From assembly GCF_031128465.2 (NCBI RefSeq), contig NZ_CP155618.1, positions 186,001 through 250,000 on the forward strand: a stretch of 64,000 bases of DNA, given 5' to 3'. A program made the position numbers and the translations under genes. Source of the stretch: Mariniflexile litorale. Lineage in GTDB: Bacteria; Bacteroidota; Bacteroidia; Flavobacteriales; Flavobacteriaceae. Positions 23,902 to 31,999 of this stretch are shown here, piece by piece (the first letter of the stretch is position 1; each line of letters opens with the position of its first letter). The notes below the pieces were generated by a model that ran no database searches, was not told where the DNA came from, and was given only the letters and a program-made list of their open reading frames with translations.

Positions 23902-26034
23902 CTAAATCGGTAAATTTTTAACAAGTTCCATTCTATCCCAATTACGATGTTTTGCAAGCGCATTTACGAAATCCATAGGGTTTTTATTAATTAAAACTGC
24001 GGCATCCTCCTTGGAAGTTGAAACAAATGTGTATTTAATTAAATCTTCACCTTCATCATCAACAGCTATTGCTTTACAGTGTTTAAAGGTTTCATTTATG
24101 AATTTTATAAATTTCGATTCTTTCTTTAATTTTTCAATAGCTTTTTTGCCACCAGGTATATACAAAGCATCAAACAGCACACTTTCAGTGGTCATAATAG
24201 CTGCATCTACTTCATGATCCATGTTCTCGTTACACCTTACTTTACCACCATGAGGCGCTATTAATTTTACAACGGCTCCTTTTTTCTCTAGAACATCTTT
24301 CATTTTTTTGAAATTTTTCATAGAAAAACCGTCTGCTACCAATACTGCAATTTGTCTTGTGGCAATGCTTTCAAACTTCGTATTCGCCTGACTTAACGTT
24401 GGAGCAGTGTCTAGGTAATTTTTCTTTTTAGGTGGTTGTTGTTTTTCCACATCTGCATCGGCACCTATGGCTTGATTAATGGGCTGCTCTATCGATTTTG
24501 GAATTTCAAGTCCTAAACCTTTTGCTACTTTTTTTGCCAAATCACTATCAATTTGAGACACGACCCATAGCATACGTTCTTGTATATGTGTATGGTTACA
24601 TTTACCAAGTTCAAAGGTGTAAGCATCCGCAATGTGTGCCTGCTCCCATTTAGCTAAACTTCTATAAAATAATGCTGGTTGGGAGAAGTGATCATTAAAA
24701 CTTTCGCTTCGTGTTCTAATTTTTTTAGCATCTATACGTTCTTCATAAGAATGAAATGCGCCTTCTGCCATTTTTGATAAATGAGGACAACCACCACTTA
24801 AGCTATTTGGAAAATACGCTGTTTGCCCTTTTGGTATATCCATTTGCATCTTACCATCACGTTGATTGTTATGAGTTTCTACAATGGGGCGGTTTATAGG
24901 AATTTGATGAAAATTTGGTCCACCCAGTCTTGATAACTGTGTATCTCTATAAGAAAACAAGCGCCCTTGTAATAAGGGATCGTTGGTAAAATCTATACCT
25001 GGCACAATGTGACCTGGTAAGAAAGCTACCTGCTCGGTTTCTGCAAAGAAGTTTTCCGGATTTCTATTTAAAGTCATTTTTCCAATAATTTGTACTGGAA
25101 CCATTTCCTCTGGAATCAATTTTGTTGGATCTAGCAAATCGAATTCAAATTTAAATTCATCTTCTTGAGGCACTATTTGAACACCTAACTCCCATTCTGG
25201 GTATTCACCCGCTTCAATGGCATCCCATAAATCCCGTCTATGAAAATCGGAATCAGCACCACTTATTTTAACCGCTTCATCCCATGTAACGGAATGCACG
25301 CCTAATTTTGGTTTCCAGTGAAACTTCACAAAATGAGATTCTCCTTTTTCATTTATCAATCTAAACGTATGAATACCAAAGCCTTCCATCATACGGAAAC
25401 TGCGAGGAATGGCTCTATCGCTCATTACCCAAATTTGATTATGAAGTGTTTCGGTAGTACGTGACACAAAATCGTAAAACGTATCGTGAGCGGAAGCTGC
25501 TTGTGGAATTTCTTTATTAGGTTCTGGTTTTACTGCGTGAATTAAATCAGGAAACTTCATAGCATCTTGAATAAAAAAGATAGGCATATTATTCCCTACT
25601 AAATCCCAAGTGCCTTCTTCGGTATAAAATTTTACTGCAAAACCACGAACATCACGTGCTAAATCGGTTGAGCCTTTAGATCCCGCAACCGTTGAAAATC
25701 GGACAAAAACGGGCGTTTTTCTTTTTACATCTGTAAATATGCCAGCTTTACTAAACTGCTCTATACTTTCATAAAGTTCAAAATAACCATGAGCCCCACT
25801 GCCTCTGGCATGTACAATACGTTCTGGAATTCTTTCGTGATCGAAGTTTGTAATTTTTTCACGTAATAAAAAATCTTCTAAAAGAGTAGAACCTCTTTCA
25901 CCAGACTTTAAAGAATTATTAGTGTCATTAACCTTTAAACCTTGATTAGTAGTTAAAGTTGTATCCTTTACTTCTTTATGATGATTTTTTAAATCTTTAA
26001 TTTTTTGAGTATCTTGTCTAGATTTGTCTTCCAT
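23902..26034 (-). CDS. katE: Large-subunit catalase, HPII type
   Basis: The 710-aa enzyme breaks down hydrogen peroxide. The catalytic His75 lies in RIVHARGSGAHGYFE, the distal Asn in DLVGNNMPIFFIQDA (Asn148/149), and the proximal heme ligand Tyr362 in RLFSYRDTQLSRLGG. As in E. coli HPII, a C-terminal DJ-1/PfpI-like domain (about 563-700, IAVLVADGFSMKNF) is attached; its usual nucleophile-elbow Cys is replaced (AIAVDDEGEDL). The N-terminal arm is charged and long. Three 15-bp tandem repeats lie directly upstream of the start codon. Length fits clade 2 catalases. Confidence 0.96.
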   Translation of the reverse strand: MEDKSRQDTQKIKDLKNHHKEVKDTTLTTNQGLKVNDTNNSLKSGERGSTLLEDFLLREKITNFDHERIPERIVHARGSGAHGYFELYESIEQFSKAGIFTDVKRKTPVFVRFSTVAGSKGSTDLARDVRGFAVKFYTEEGTWDLVGNNMPIFFIQDAMKFPDLIHAVKPEPNKEIPQAASAHDTFYDFVSRTTETLHNQIWVMSDRAIPRSFRMMEGFGIHTFRLINEKGESHFVKFHWKPKLGVHSVTWDEAVKISGADSDFHRRDLWDAIEAGEYPEWELGVQIVPQEDEFKFEFDLLDPTKLIPEEMVPVQIIGKMTLNRNPENFFAETEQVAFLPGHIVPGIDFTNDPLLQGRLFSYRDTQLSRLGGPNFHQIPINRPIVETHNNQRDGKMQMDIPKGQTAYFPNSLSGGCPHLSKMAEGAFHSYEERIDAKKIRTRSESFNDHFSQPALFYRSLAKWEQAHIADAYTFELGKCNHTHIQERMLWVVSQIDSDLAKKVAKGLGLEIPKSIEQPINQAIGADADVEKQQPPKKKNYLDTAPTLSQANTKFESIATRQIAVLVADGFSMKNFKKMKDVLEKKGAVVKLIAPHGGKVRCNENMDHEVDAAIMTTESVLFDALYIPGGKKAIEKLKKESKFIKFINETFKHCKAIAVDDEGEDLIKYTFVSTSKEDAAVLINKNPMDFVNALAKHRNWDRMELVKNLPI

Positions 26035-26052
26035 GATATTAAGAGTTTACAA

Positions 26053-26097
26053 GTTGTATTAAATTTAGTTGTATTAAATTTAGTTGTATTAAATTTA
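26053..26097. repeat. Three perfect 15-bp tandem repeats in the katE leader
   Basis: GTTGTATTAAATTTA is repeated exactly three times, beginning 19 bp before the katE start codon. The 15-bp period could change promoter-to-start spacing by slipped-strand mutation, or the units may be stacked protein sites. Confidence 0.85.
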
Positions 26098-26234
26098 AAT
26101 AATGAATTCGCTTTTTATAATAATCTAATTCAGAAGACTAAATTCCAAATGTTTATGAAATTCAATTAACCCAAACCATTAAAATAATTGCTCTAAAAAA
26201 TAATAAGATGATTTTGTTGAATTAGAAAATCATT

Positions 26235-28046
26235 CTATAAATTTTCATTCTCTTCATAAAGTTTGGTAATGGTTTTAATAGACGTTTTTGCAGGTGTGTT
26301 ATTTTTATTCAATTCTACCCAAGAGTTAACCAAAATTGAACTGGTAGCATTGCAGGCTTGTAACCCGTAAGAATAAGGCCTGCATCCTGTTGTATGTGTA
26401 AAAGTTAAGTCATGTATTTTGGGCTCTACAGTACCATCTTCACGAATAACGCTATAGGTGGCGTCTACATCTATACCTCCTGTATTCAGAAATGTTTCAT
26501 TATTATGTAAAAAGACTTTTTCTTCTCTTATGAGAACTTTCATTTCCTTAGAAGCTGGTGCCATTTGAAACTTTGCGCGTGCTTTTCTTACAGTTCCAAG
26601 TTTTACCATAGACTGAAACGGGTAATTTTCTAGTTCTACATTTTTTTGCCCTCCACAATTAATGAATAACTTAAATTCATTTTTATATTCCAATCCATTA
26701 TTTCCTGTTACTTTTATAATGGTTTTATTTCTTTCACCATCCAGTATTTCTACTTTACCTACAGCCAAGTCTATACACCCAGCATGATACATAGCTAATA
26801 AAATATTAGCCGAACTTAAAGGTAAAGCTGCAATAACGTTCATTAAAAAAGGCATAATTTCTTTTCTAAAAAAGAGATGATCTTCGGCTGGTAATAACTC
26901 TACATGAAAATTAAGGCAGTACATCAAGTCATCTAAAGTTTCCATCCAATGTATGGGTTTATTGTTTTTAATGGAATCTAAAGCAAGTACCATTTCTTTT
27001 TCCATACCGAGAAAAGAATCAATATATTCATGCTCCTCGGACATCAATTTTATAAAATCTTTGAAATTGAAGTCTGGGATTTTAAACTCATTTATAATGT
27101 CATATTTCTCATCCTTCTTAAACGCGCGAATTAAAGCAGGTCGGCATATGTGTTCAAAAAAAGTTTCAATATGCAAGAAACCATTAGCATCAACCAGAGA
27201 TAAAATTTCTGAGCGATTGGTATGTCTATAAATTTCCCGCATGGGTTCTTCTTGTTCATATTGTAAATGAGGTAACCAACCCTCAGCTGAATGCAATATT
27301 ATTTTAAAGCCTGCTGCAGCTTCATTAAGATTAAAAGTGAGTCCGTTTTCAGTTTTTATAAATTTTCCATGACGATGCGCTAAAGATGTTACTACATCAA
27401 AAGCACTTAAAGAAGCTCCTAGAATGCCTACTCTAAAATTATAAAATTCGTTTCTTTCAGGAATTAGCTTTTTAATAGGCCATGGCGAAGCGTAATACCC
27501 TTTTTCTGGTTGATCTGTTTCTACCCATTTGTGTCCAACCGCAATAACGACTTTAATAAACGAATAAGTTTGCGAACCATTTACAATCACTTCTGCTTCA
27601 TTGCTATTTTTATTTACCACAATATCTTTAACATCATGCCTTGGTAATTCCGTGATATGAAAACCATAAGAAACCAATTTCTCTACTAATAACTTATATT
27701 GATCATGAAAATAGGCACCTAAAGCCAAACGGCTATAAACTGCCGAATCATCAATAGGAAAATGAGTAATATTGAATTTTCTTAATAATTCTGGATTTTG
27801 ATTCCGAAGCCAACCAGAGAAACTCTCAGGAAGTTCTGGAATTTCTTCTGAAGAAATATTTGATAGATTATATTTATCAGTTGTTTCAGGATTGTATGGC
27901 ATACCCAATCCCATCATATTTTCCTTTTCAAAAATGGTTATAGCTCCTATTTGTCTATAAAGAAAATTAGCATTCTCTAATATATGTTTTAAAAGGTATA
28001 TGGCTGTGGGTCCTGACCCTATGATGGCTAATCGATTATTTTTCAC
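26235..28046 (-). CDS. FAD/NAD(P)-binding protein (NAD_binding_9 type)
   Basis: The 603-aa flavoprotein starts with a dinucleotide-binding fold: LAIIGSGPTAIYLLKHI (GxGxxx motif, residues 9-14) and the acidic end of strand 2 in ITIFEKENMMGLGMPY. A second nucleotide-binding segment is near FRVGILGASLSAFDVVTSLAHRHG. The family (HI0933/FAD-NAD(P)-binding PF13454) is often annotated as a hydroxylase or lysine/ornithine monooxygenase-like protein, but the reaction is unknown. The C-terminus contains FTHTTGCRPYSYGLQACN. It lies between katE and an AraC regulator on the same strand, with a strong palindromic terminator upstream, so it is its own unit. Confidence 0.82.
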   Translation of the reverse strand: MKNNRLAIIGSGPTAIYLLKHILENANFLYRQIGAITIFEKENMMGLGMPYNPETTDKYNLSNISSEEIPELPESFSGWLRNQNPELLRKFNITHFPIDDSAVYSRLALGAYFHDQYKLLVEKLVSYGFHITELPRHDVKDIVVNKNSNEAEVIVNGSQTYSFIKVVIAVGHKWVETDQPEKGYYASPWPIKKLIPERNEFYNFRVGILGASLSAFDVVTSLAHRHGKFIKTENGLTFNLNEAAAGFKIILHSAEGWLPHLQYEQEEPMREIYRHTNRSEILSLVDANGFLHIETFFEHICRPALIRAFKKDEKYDIINEFKIPDFNFKDFIKLMSEEHEYIDSFLGMEKEMVLALDSIKNNKPIHWMETLDDLMYCLNFHVELLPAEDHLFFRKEIMPFLMNVIAALPLSSANILLAMYHAGCIDLAVGKVEILDGERNKTIIKVTGNNGLEYKNEFKLFINCGGQKNVELENYPFQSMVKLGTVRKARAKFQMAPASKEMKVLIREEKVFLHNNETFLNTGGIDVDATYSVIREDGTVEPKIHDLTFTHTTGCRPYSYGLQACNATSSILVNSWVELNKNNTPAKTSIKTITKLYEENENL

Positions 28047-28113
28047 GTTAAATATTTAGTTTATAATAAAGCACTTAAAGAAGTTTAAGGTTAACAAAAA
28101 AAAAAACGAATAC

Positions 28114-28155
28114 AATAAAACCAGTTTGTATAAATTTATACAAACTGGTTTTATT
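28114..28155. terminator. Perfect 42-bp palindrome acting as terminator of the AraC-type gene
   Basis: The 21-bp half AATAAAACCAGTTTGTATAAA (28114-28134) is mirrored exactly in 28135-28155 with no loop bases. Both flanks are A/T-rich, giving T runs in either direction. It lies 16 bp past the stop codon at 28171. Confidence 0.75.
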
Positions 28156-28170
28156 AATAAATATTTATAT

Positions 28171-29187
28171 TTATGCTGTCACAGCTAACTTATTTTGATG
28201 GTTTTGATAATGTTTCGGACTGCAATTGTATTTTTCTTTAAAAATTTTAGAGAAGTAACTTCTACTGGTAAGCCCCACGGTATAAACAATTTCTGATATA
28301 TTAAGCTCTGAGGTTCTTATTAAGTTTTCTGCTACTTCTACTCTCACATTTCTAATAAAATCTGTAACCGTTCTATTATGCATTATTTTAAAACCTTCTT
28401 GTAATTTAATGGGAGACAAGCCTGCTTTTTTACTTAAATATTTTAAACTATATTGAATTTCTGGGTAGTTTCTAATAAATTCAGAAATGTCTTTTATCGC
28501 TTCCATATCTGCTTGCGAAAGTGAATTACAATAACTTTCCGCGTTTACCAAATCGTATTTGTGTTGTTCTATTTCTAAAGCCAAAATAAGATATACGATA
28601 CTATTGATTAATAAATTTCTCACCAATCCTTTCTGACTAATAGCATTTAGATGCTCTATTTTTTCACTAATTTTTAAATTAAATGAACCTATATAGGAAA
28701 ACTCATTATTTTCTTGATTAATTAAAAATGTGTTTTGTAATTGAGCTTTTAATTCTTTATCTGAAACGGATAAAACATCTACAGTTACCATAGAAAGTTT
28801 TACTTCTTCATTTTTTCTAAAAGCTAAAAATGTACTTTCTTTCACAGAATTGGAAAAAATACCTGTTTGAAATTGACCTAGTACATTTTTTTCGCCATAT
28901 TCGTTAAAACTTTGAATAAGCTGTCCTTTGGAGCAATATCCAAAATGAATCGAGTTCGATTTGTTCTCGGTATATAAAAGTGACACATCTTCTTTAAAAA
29001 CAATATCATATTCCATATAAGATATTGCTGGCTCTACAGATATTCCTGAGATAAAGCCTTTAGCTATATCATTGTTTATTTCCAATCTATATTCCTTAGA
29101 TTTTATTTCTAGTCTTCCACCTAATTGTATTTGAATTTGCTCAAAAATAGATGAGAGAATGCTTGAAGTTATTGATATCGTTTTCAT
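28171..29187 (-). CDS. AraC family transcriptional regulator
   Basis: The protein is 338 aa from Met at 29187; an upstream Met at 29214 adds nine residues, but the internal start follows an A-rich stretch usual for this phylum. The C-terminal 100 residues contain two helix-turn-helices: YSLKYLSKKAGLSPIKLQEGFKIM and NISEIVYTVGLTSRSYFSKIFKEKYNCSPKHYQ. The N-terminal 220 residues are a sensory domain of unknown ligand with no cupin motif I can recognise. A 46-codon frame lies just upstream on the same strand. Targets are unknown; nearby stress genes are candidates. Confidence 0.9.
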   Translation of the reverse strand: MKTISITSSILSSIFEQIQIQLGGRLEIKSKEYRLEINNDIAKGFISGISVEPAISYMEYDIVFKEDVSLLYTENKSNSIHFGYCSKGQLIQSFNEYGEKNVLGQFQTGIFSNSVKESTFLAFRKNEEVKLSMVTVDVLSVSDKELKAQLQNTFLINQENNEFSYIGSFNLKISEKIEHLNAISQKGLVRNLLINSIVYLILALEIEQHKYDLVNAESYCNSLSQADMEAIKDISEFIRNYPEIQYSLKYLSKKAGLSPIKLQEGFKIMHNRTVTDFIRNVRVEVAENLIRTSELNISEIVYTVGLTSRSYFSKIFKEKYNCSPKHYQNHQNKLAVTA

Positions 29188-29267
29188 GTTTATTTTTTTT
29201 AAGTTATTATGCATATAGCTCTGGCATCTGGGGCAAATTAAAATATTAAATACATTGATTAAACAAT

Positions 29268-29408
29268 CTATTTATCACTGCTAGAAGCTGTATTTAAATC
29301 GTTAATTTGAATGTTAGAAGGAGCTATATAATTCATAATAAACTCTTCAAGATTTAACGTTCGTTTTACAATAGCATTTTGTTGTGTTTTAAAGCTTAAA
29401 TTTTTCAT
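29268..29408 (-). CDS. Possible 46-aa peptide upstream of the AraC regulator
   Basis: The frame encodes MKNLSFKTQQNAIVKRTL, then NLEEFIMNYIAPSNIQINDL and a Ser-rich end. The opening MKxLxFKT resembles leader starts of Bacteroidota peptide precursors, but there is no GG site and no Cys, and no modification enzyme is nearby. It ends 53 bp before the regulator's longer start and could be co-transcribed with it. It may be a regulatory or signalling peptide, or a leader ORF; coding status is uncertain. Confidence 0.4.
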   Translation of the reverse strand: MKNLSFKTQQNAIVKRTLNLEEFIMNYIAPSNIQINDLNTASSSDK

Positions 29409-29694
29409 CGTTATATGTGTTTAATTATCTATTAATTGTTGTGCGTTACAAAGTTGCAACAAGAGTGTAAGCGTTTTGTTACACAATTTTTCCATTATTT
29501 TATATAATTTTAATAACTGCCTTTTTTCTTATGAAAATATTAAGAATTGTGTACTTAAAATGTGGATTATCAGTGGTTATATTTAATTTGAAGAATGTAT
29601 AGCACCTCTTTTAATGAAAATCAATAACGCTAATACTTTAATTGATTAGATTAAATATATTTACAAATACTACCTTATTTTGAATAAAATTTTT

Positions 29695-30579
29695 ATGAAC
29701 AAACAAGATAAAGACATACAATCTGACTCTTCATTTAAAATAATCCACCTACCCCAACTTTTAATTAAAACCTATAAGTCTTGGATAGAGAAAGAACCTT
29801 TTAAATTAGGTGCTGTTGTGGCATATTATGCTATTTTATCACTTCCAGCATTACTTATCCTTATTTTAAATTTAGTTGGAGCTATTTGGGGAAGAGAAAT
29901 AGTTAGGGGCGAATTGCAATCTGAAATGGCTTCTGCTTTAGGAACTGATACGGCAACAGCTATTTTAAAAATGATAGCAGAAAAAGGTGATGAACCTACT
30001 TCTTTATTTGCTACCATTTTAGGTATTGCAGTCTTATTATATGGTTCTACAGGTGTTTTTTATCAATTACAAAATGTATTAGATGACATTTGGGAGGTCA
30101 AACAAACGTATTCAAATGAAATTATGGCTACGTTAATTGGAAGGTTAAAAAGTTTTGGATTTATATTAATTTTTGGATTTTTACTCTTAATAAGTTTTGT
30201 ACTAACAGCGCTGTTAACAGCTTTTGCCAATAGAATATCCAATCTATTTTCAACAGAAATTGTAGGTATAGCTTATATTATTGATGTTACATTGTCCTTA
30301 ATATTCATATATATACTCTTTGGTGCCATGTTTAAATATTTACCAGGAAAACCAATAAAATGGAAAGCGGTTAGCGTAGGTGCTGCTTTAACTGCCGTTT
30401 TATTCATAATAGGGAAGTATATCCTTTCTTTTTACTTTGGAAAAACGGAACCAGGTTCAACCTATGGTGCTGCTGGTTCTATAATTATTGTCATGCTTTG
30501 GACCTCTTATTCTAGTTTAATTCTATTCTTTGGAGCTCAGTTTACCAAAATTTATTCAGACAGGTATTTAATGACCTAG
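29695..30579 (+). CDS. YihY/BrkB family membrane protein
   Basis: The protein is 294 aa from ATG 29695; an in-frame TTG at 29680 is less likely. Six transmembrane helices fit the YihY family, with signatures LGAVVAYYAILSLPALLILILN, ILGIAVLLYGSTGVFYQLQNVLDDIWEV and YGAAGSIIIVMLWTSYSSLILFFGAQFTKIY. The family was once mislabelled ribonuclease BN; members are proposed transporters or virulence-related, function unresolved. It stands alone on the plus strand after the divergent AraC region and is followed by lmo0937, OsmC and a response regulator on the same strand. Confidence 0.9.
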   Translation: MNKQDKDIQSDSSFKIIHLPQLLIKTYKSWIEKEPFKLGAVVAYYAILSLPALLILILNLVGAIWGREIVRGELQSEMASALGTDTATAILKMIAEKGDEPTSLFATILGIAVLLYGSTGVFYQLQNVLDDIWEVKQTYSNEIMATLIGRLKSFGFILIFGFLLLISFVLTALLTAFANRISNLFSTEIVGIAYIIDVTLSLIFIYILFGAMFKYLPGKPIKWKAVSVGAALTAVLFIIGKYILSFYFGKTEPGSTYGAAGSIIIVMLWTSYSSLILFFGAQFTKIYSDRYLMT

Positions 30580-30758
30580 ACCTAATAGTCAATTTTAATC
30601 ATTTGAATATGATAATAATCTACAGTATTTATTTTGATTACGCTAAAATAGTTTCTAATTGGGTTAAAAATAGCCATCATTTAAAGTTATTTTTACAGTA
30701 ACATCTATCTCATTAATTTAAAGGTGTTCCAATAAAATAAACAAATACAAATTTTTAA

Positions 30759-30941
<183 letters not shown>

Positions 30942-30979
30942 TCTTATAAGATTTAAAATTACAACACCCATTTAATAAA

Positions 30980-31405
30980 ATGAAGAGACATACTACCGCC
31001 GTTTGGAGTGGCGATGTAAAAGAAGGAAAAGGATATTTGATATCAGAAAGTAAGGCACTTGATAATATGCAGTATTCTTATAATAGCCGCTTTGAAAACA
31101 GCACAGGTACCAACCCCGAGGAATTGATGGCTGCTGCACATGCTGGTTGTTTTACTATGCAGCTAAGTGCCGATTTAACTAAGTCTGGATTTATACCAGA
31201 AGTACTAGAAACCAAATGCTTTATAACTCTAAGCGAGGGTGTTATTACAAAATCAGAACTAACCGTTAAAGCAAAAATTTCAGTTATTAAAAATGAGAAA
31301 TTCCAAGAAATAGCTGAAAGCGCTAAACAAAATTGTCCCGTAAGTAAGGCTTATGGTCATTTAGAAATAAGTCTTAATGCTATTTTGGAAAATAATATAA
31401 ATTGA
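30980..31405 (+). CDS. OsmC family peroxiredoxin
   Basis: The 141-aa protein reduces organic hydroperoxides through two conserved cysteines: Cys57 in MAAAHAGCFTMQLS and Cys119 in AKQNCPVSKAYG. The start WSGDVKEGKGYLISES and NPEELMAAAHAGC are standard for OsmC proper rather than Ohr. It is osmotically and general-stress induced in E. coli. The gene follows lmo0937 by 38 bp and precedes a response regulator gene by 26 bp, all on one strand. Confidence 0.93.
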   Translation: MKRHTTAVWSGDVKEGKGYLISESKALDNMQYSYNSRFENSTGTNPEELMAAAHAGCFTMQLSADLTKSGFIPEVLETKCFITLSEGVITKSELTVKAKISVIKNEKFQEIAESAKQNCPVSKAYGHLEISLNAILENNIN

Positions 31406-31431
31406 TATACTTACACCCCAACTCTTAAGTT

Positions 31432-31881
31432 ATGTTACAAAAACCACTTTTAATTTACCTGGCAGATGACGATAATGAAGACCGTATGCTTTTTAAAGAA
31501 GCATTAGATGAAATTAACATGGAAGTGTATATAAAAGATTTTGATAATGGCGTAACCCTTATGGAACATCTTTTAATGACTGATCAGCCCTTACCCGATG
31601 CTATTTATTTAGATTTAAATATGCCATTGATGAATGGCGAGGAATGTTTGATTGATATTAGAAACGAACCTCAACTTTCACAAATTCCTATAATTATATA
31701 TTCTACATATGTTGATGAAGCGATGATTGATAGATTACAAAAAAAAGGCGCCAATTGGTATTTAATGAAACCTAATTCTTTCGAGGAACTTAAAAATTTA
31801 TTACGAAAAAGTTTAAATTATGTCCACATAGAATTAAAAGATACACCTCCCCTTTCAGAATTTATAATAACCGCGTCTTAA
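31432..31881 (+). CDS. Stand-alone response regulator receiver (CheY/Rcp1-like)
   Basis: The 149-aa protein is a single receiver domain with no output domain. Acidic pocket residues are Asp12/Asp13 (LADDDNEDRMLF), the phospho-acceptor is Asp61 (IYLDLNMPLMNG), the switch Ser/Thr is in IIYSTY (91-92), and the Lys is 113 (LMKPNSFEEL). Spacing is identical to the second receiver at 34621-35067, so the two are paralogues. It is convergent with the histidine kinase gene and follows osmC, which links the signalling set to stress genes. Output must pass to another protein. Confidence 0.92.
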   Translation: MLQKPLLIYLADDDNEDRMLFKEALDEINMEVYIKDFDNGVTLMEHLLMTDQPLPDAIYLDLNMPLMNGEECLIDIRNEPQLSQIPIIIYSTYVDEAMIDRLQKKGANWYLMKPNSFEELKNLLRKSLNYVHIELKDTPPLSEFIITAS

Positions 31882-31999
31882 CTTAAAAAATTTGTTATAG
31901 TAGCAGCAATCATTTAAAAAAAAAACACTGGTTTGCTTTATTCTGCAATGGATGGTAAAGCACGTGTGCTTAAAACTAAAAAATTTTAACACTTATATA

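Noticed and set aside
29680-29694. TTG start for the BrkB/YihY protein
   Set aside because: ATG at 29695 is a better start; the extra five residues add nothing to the family alignment.
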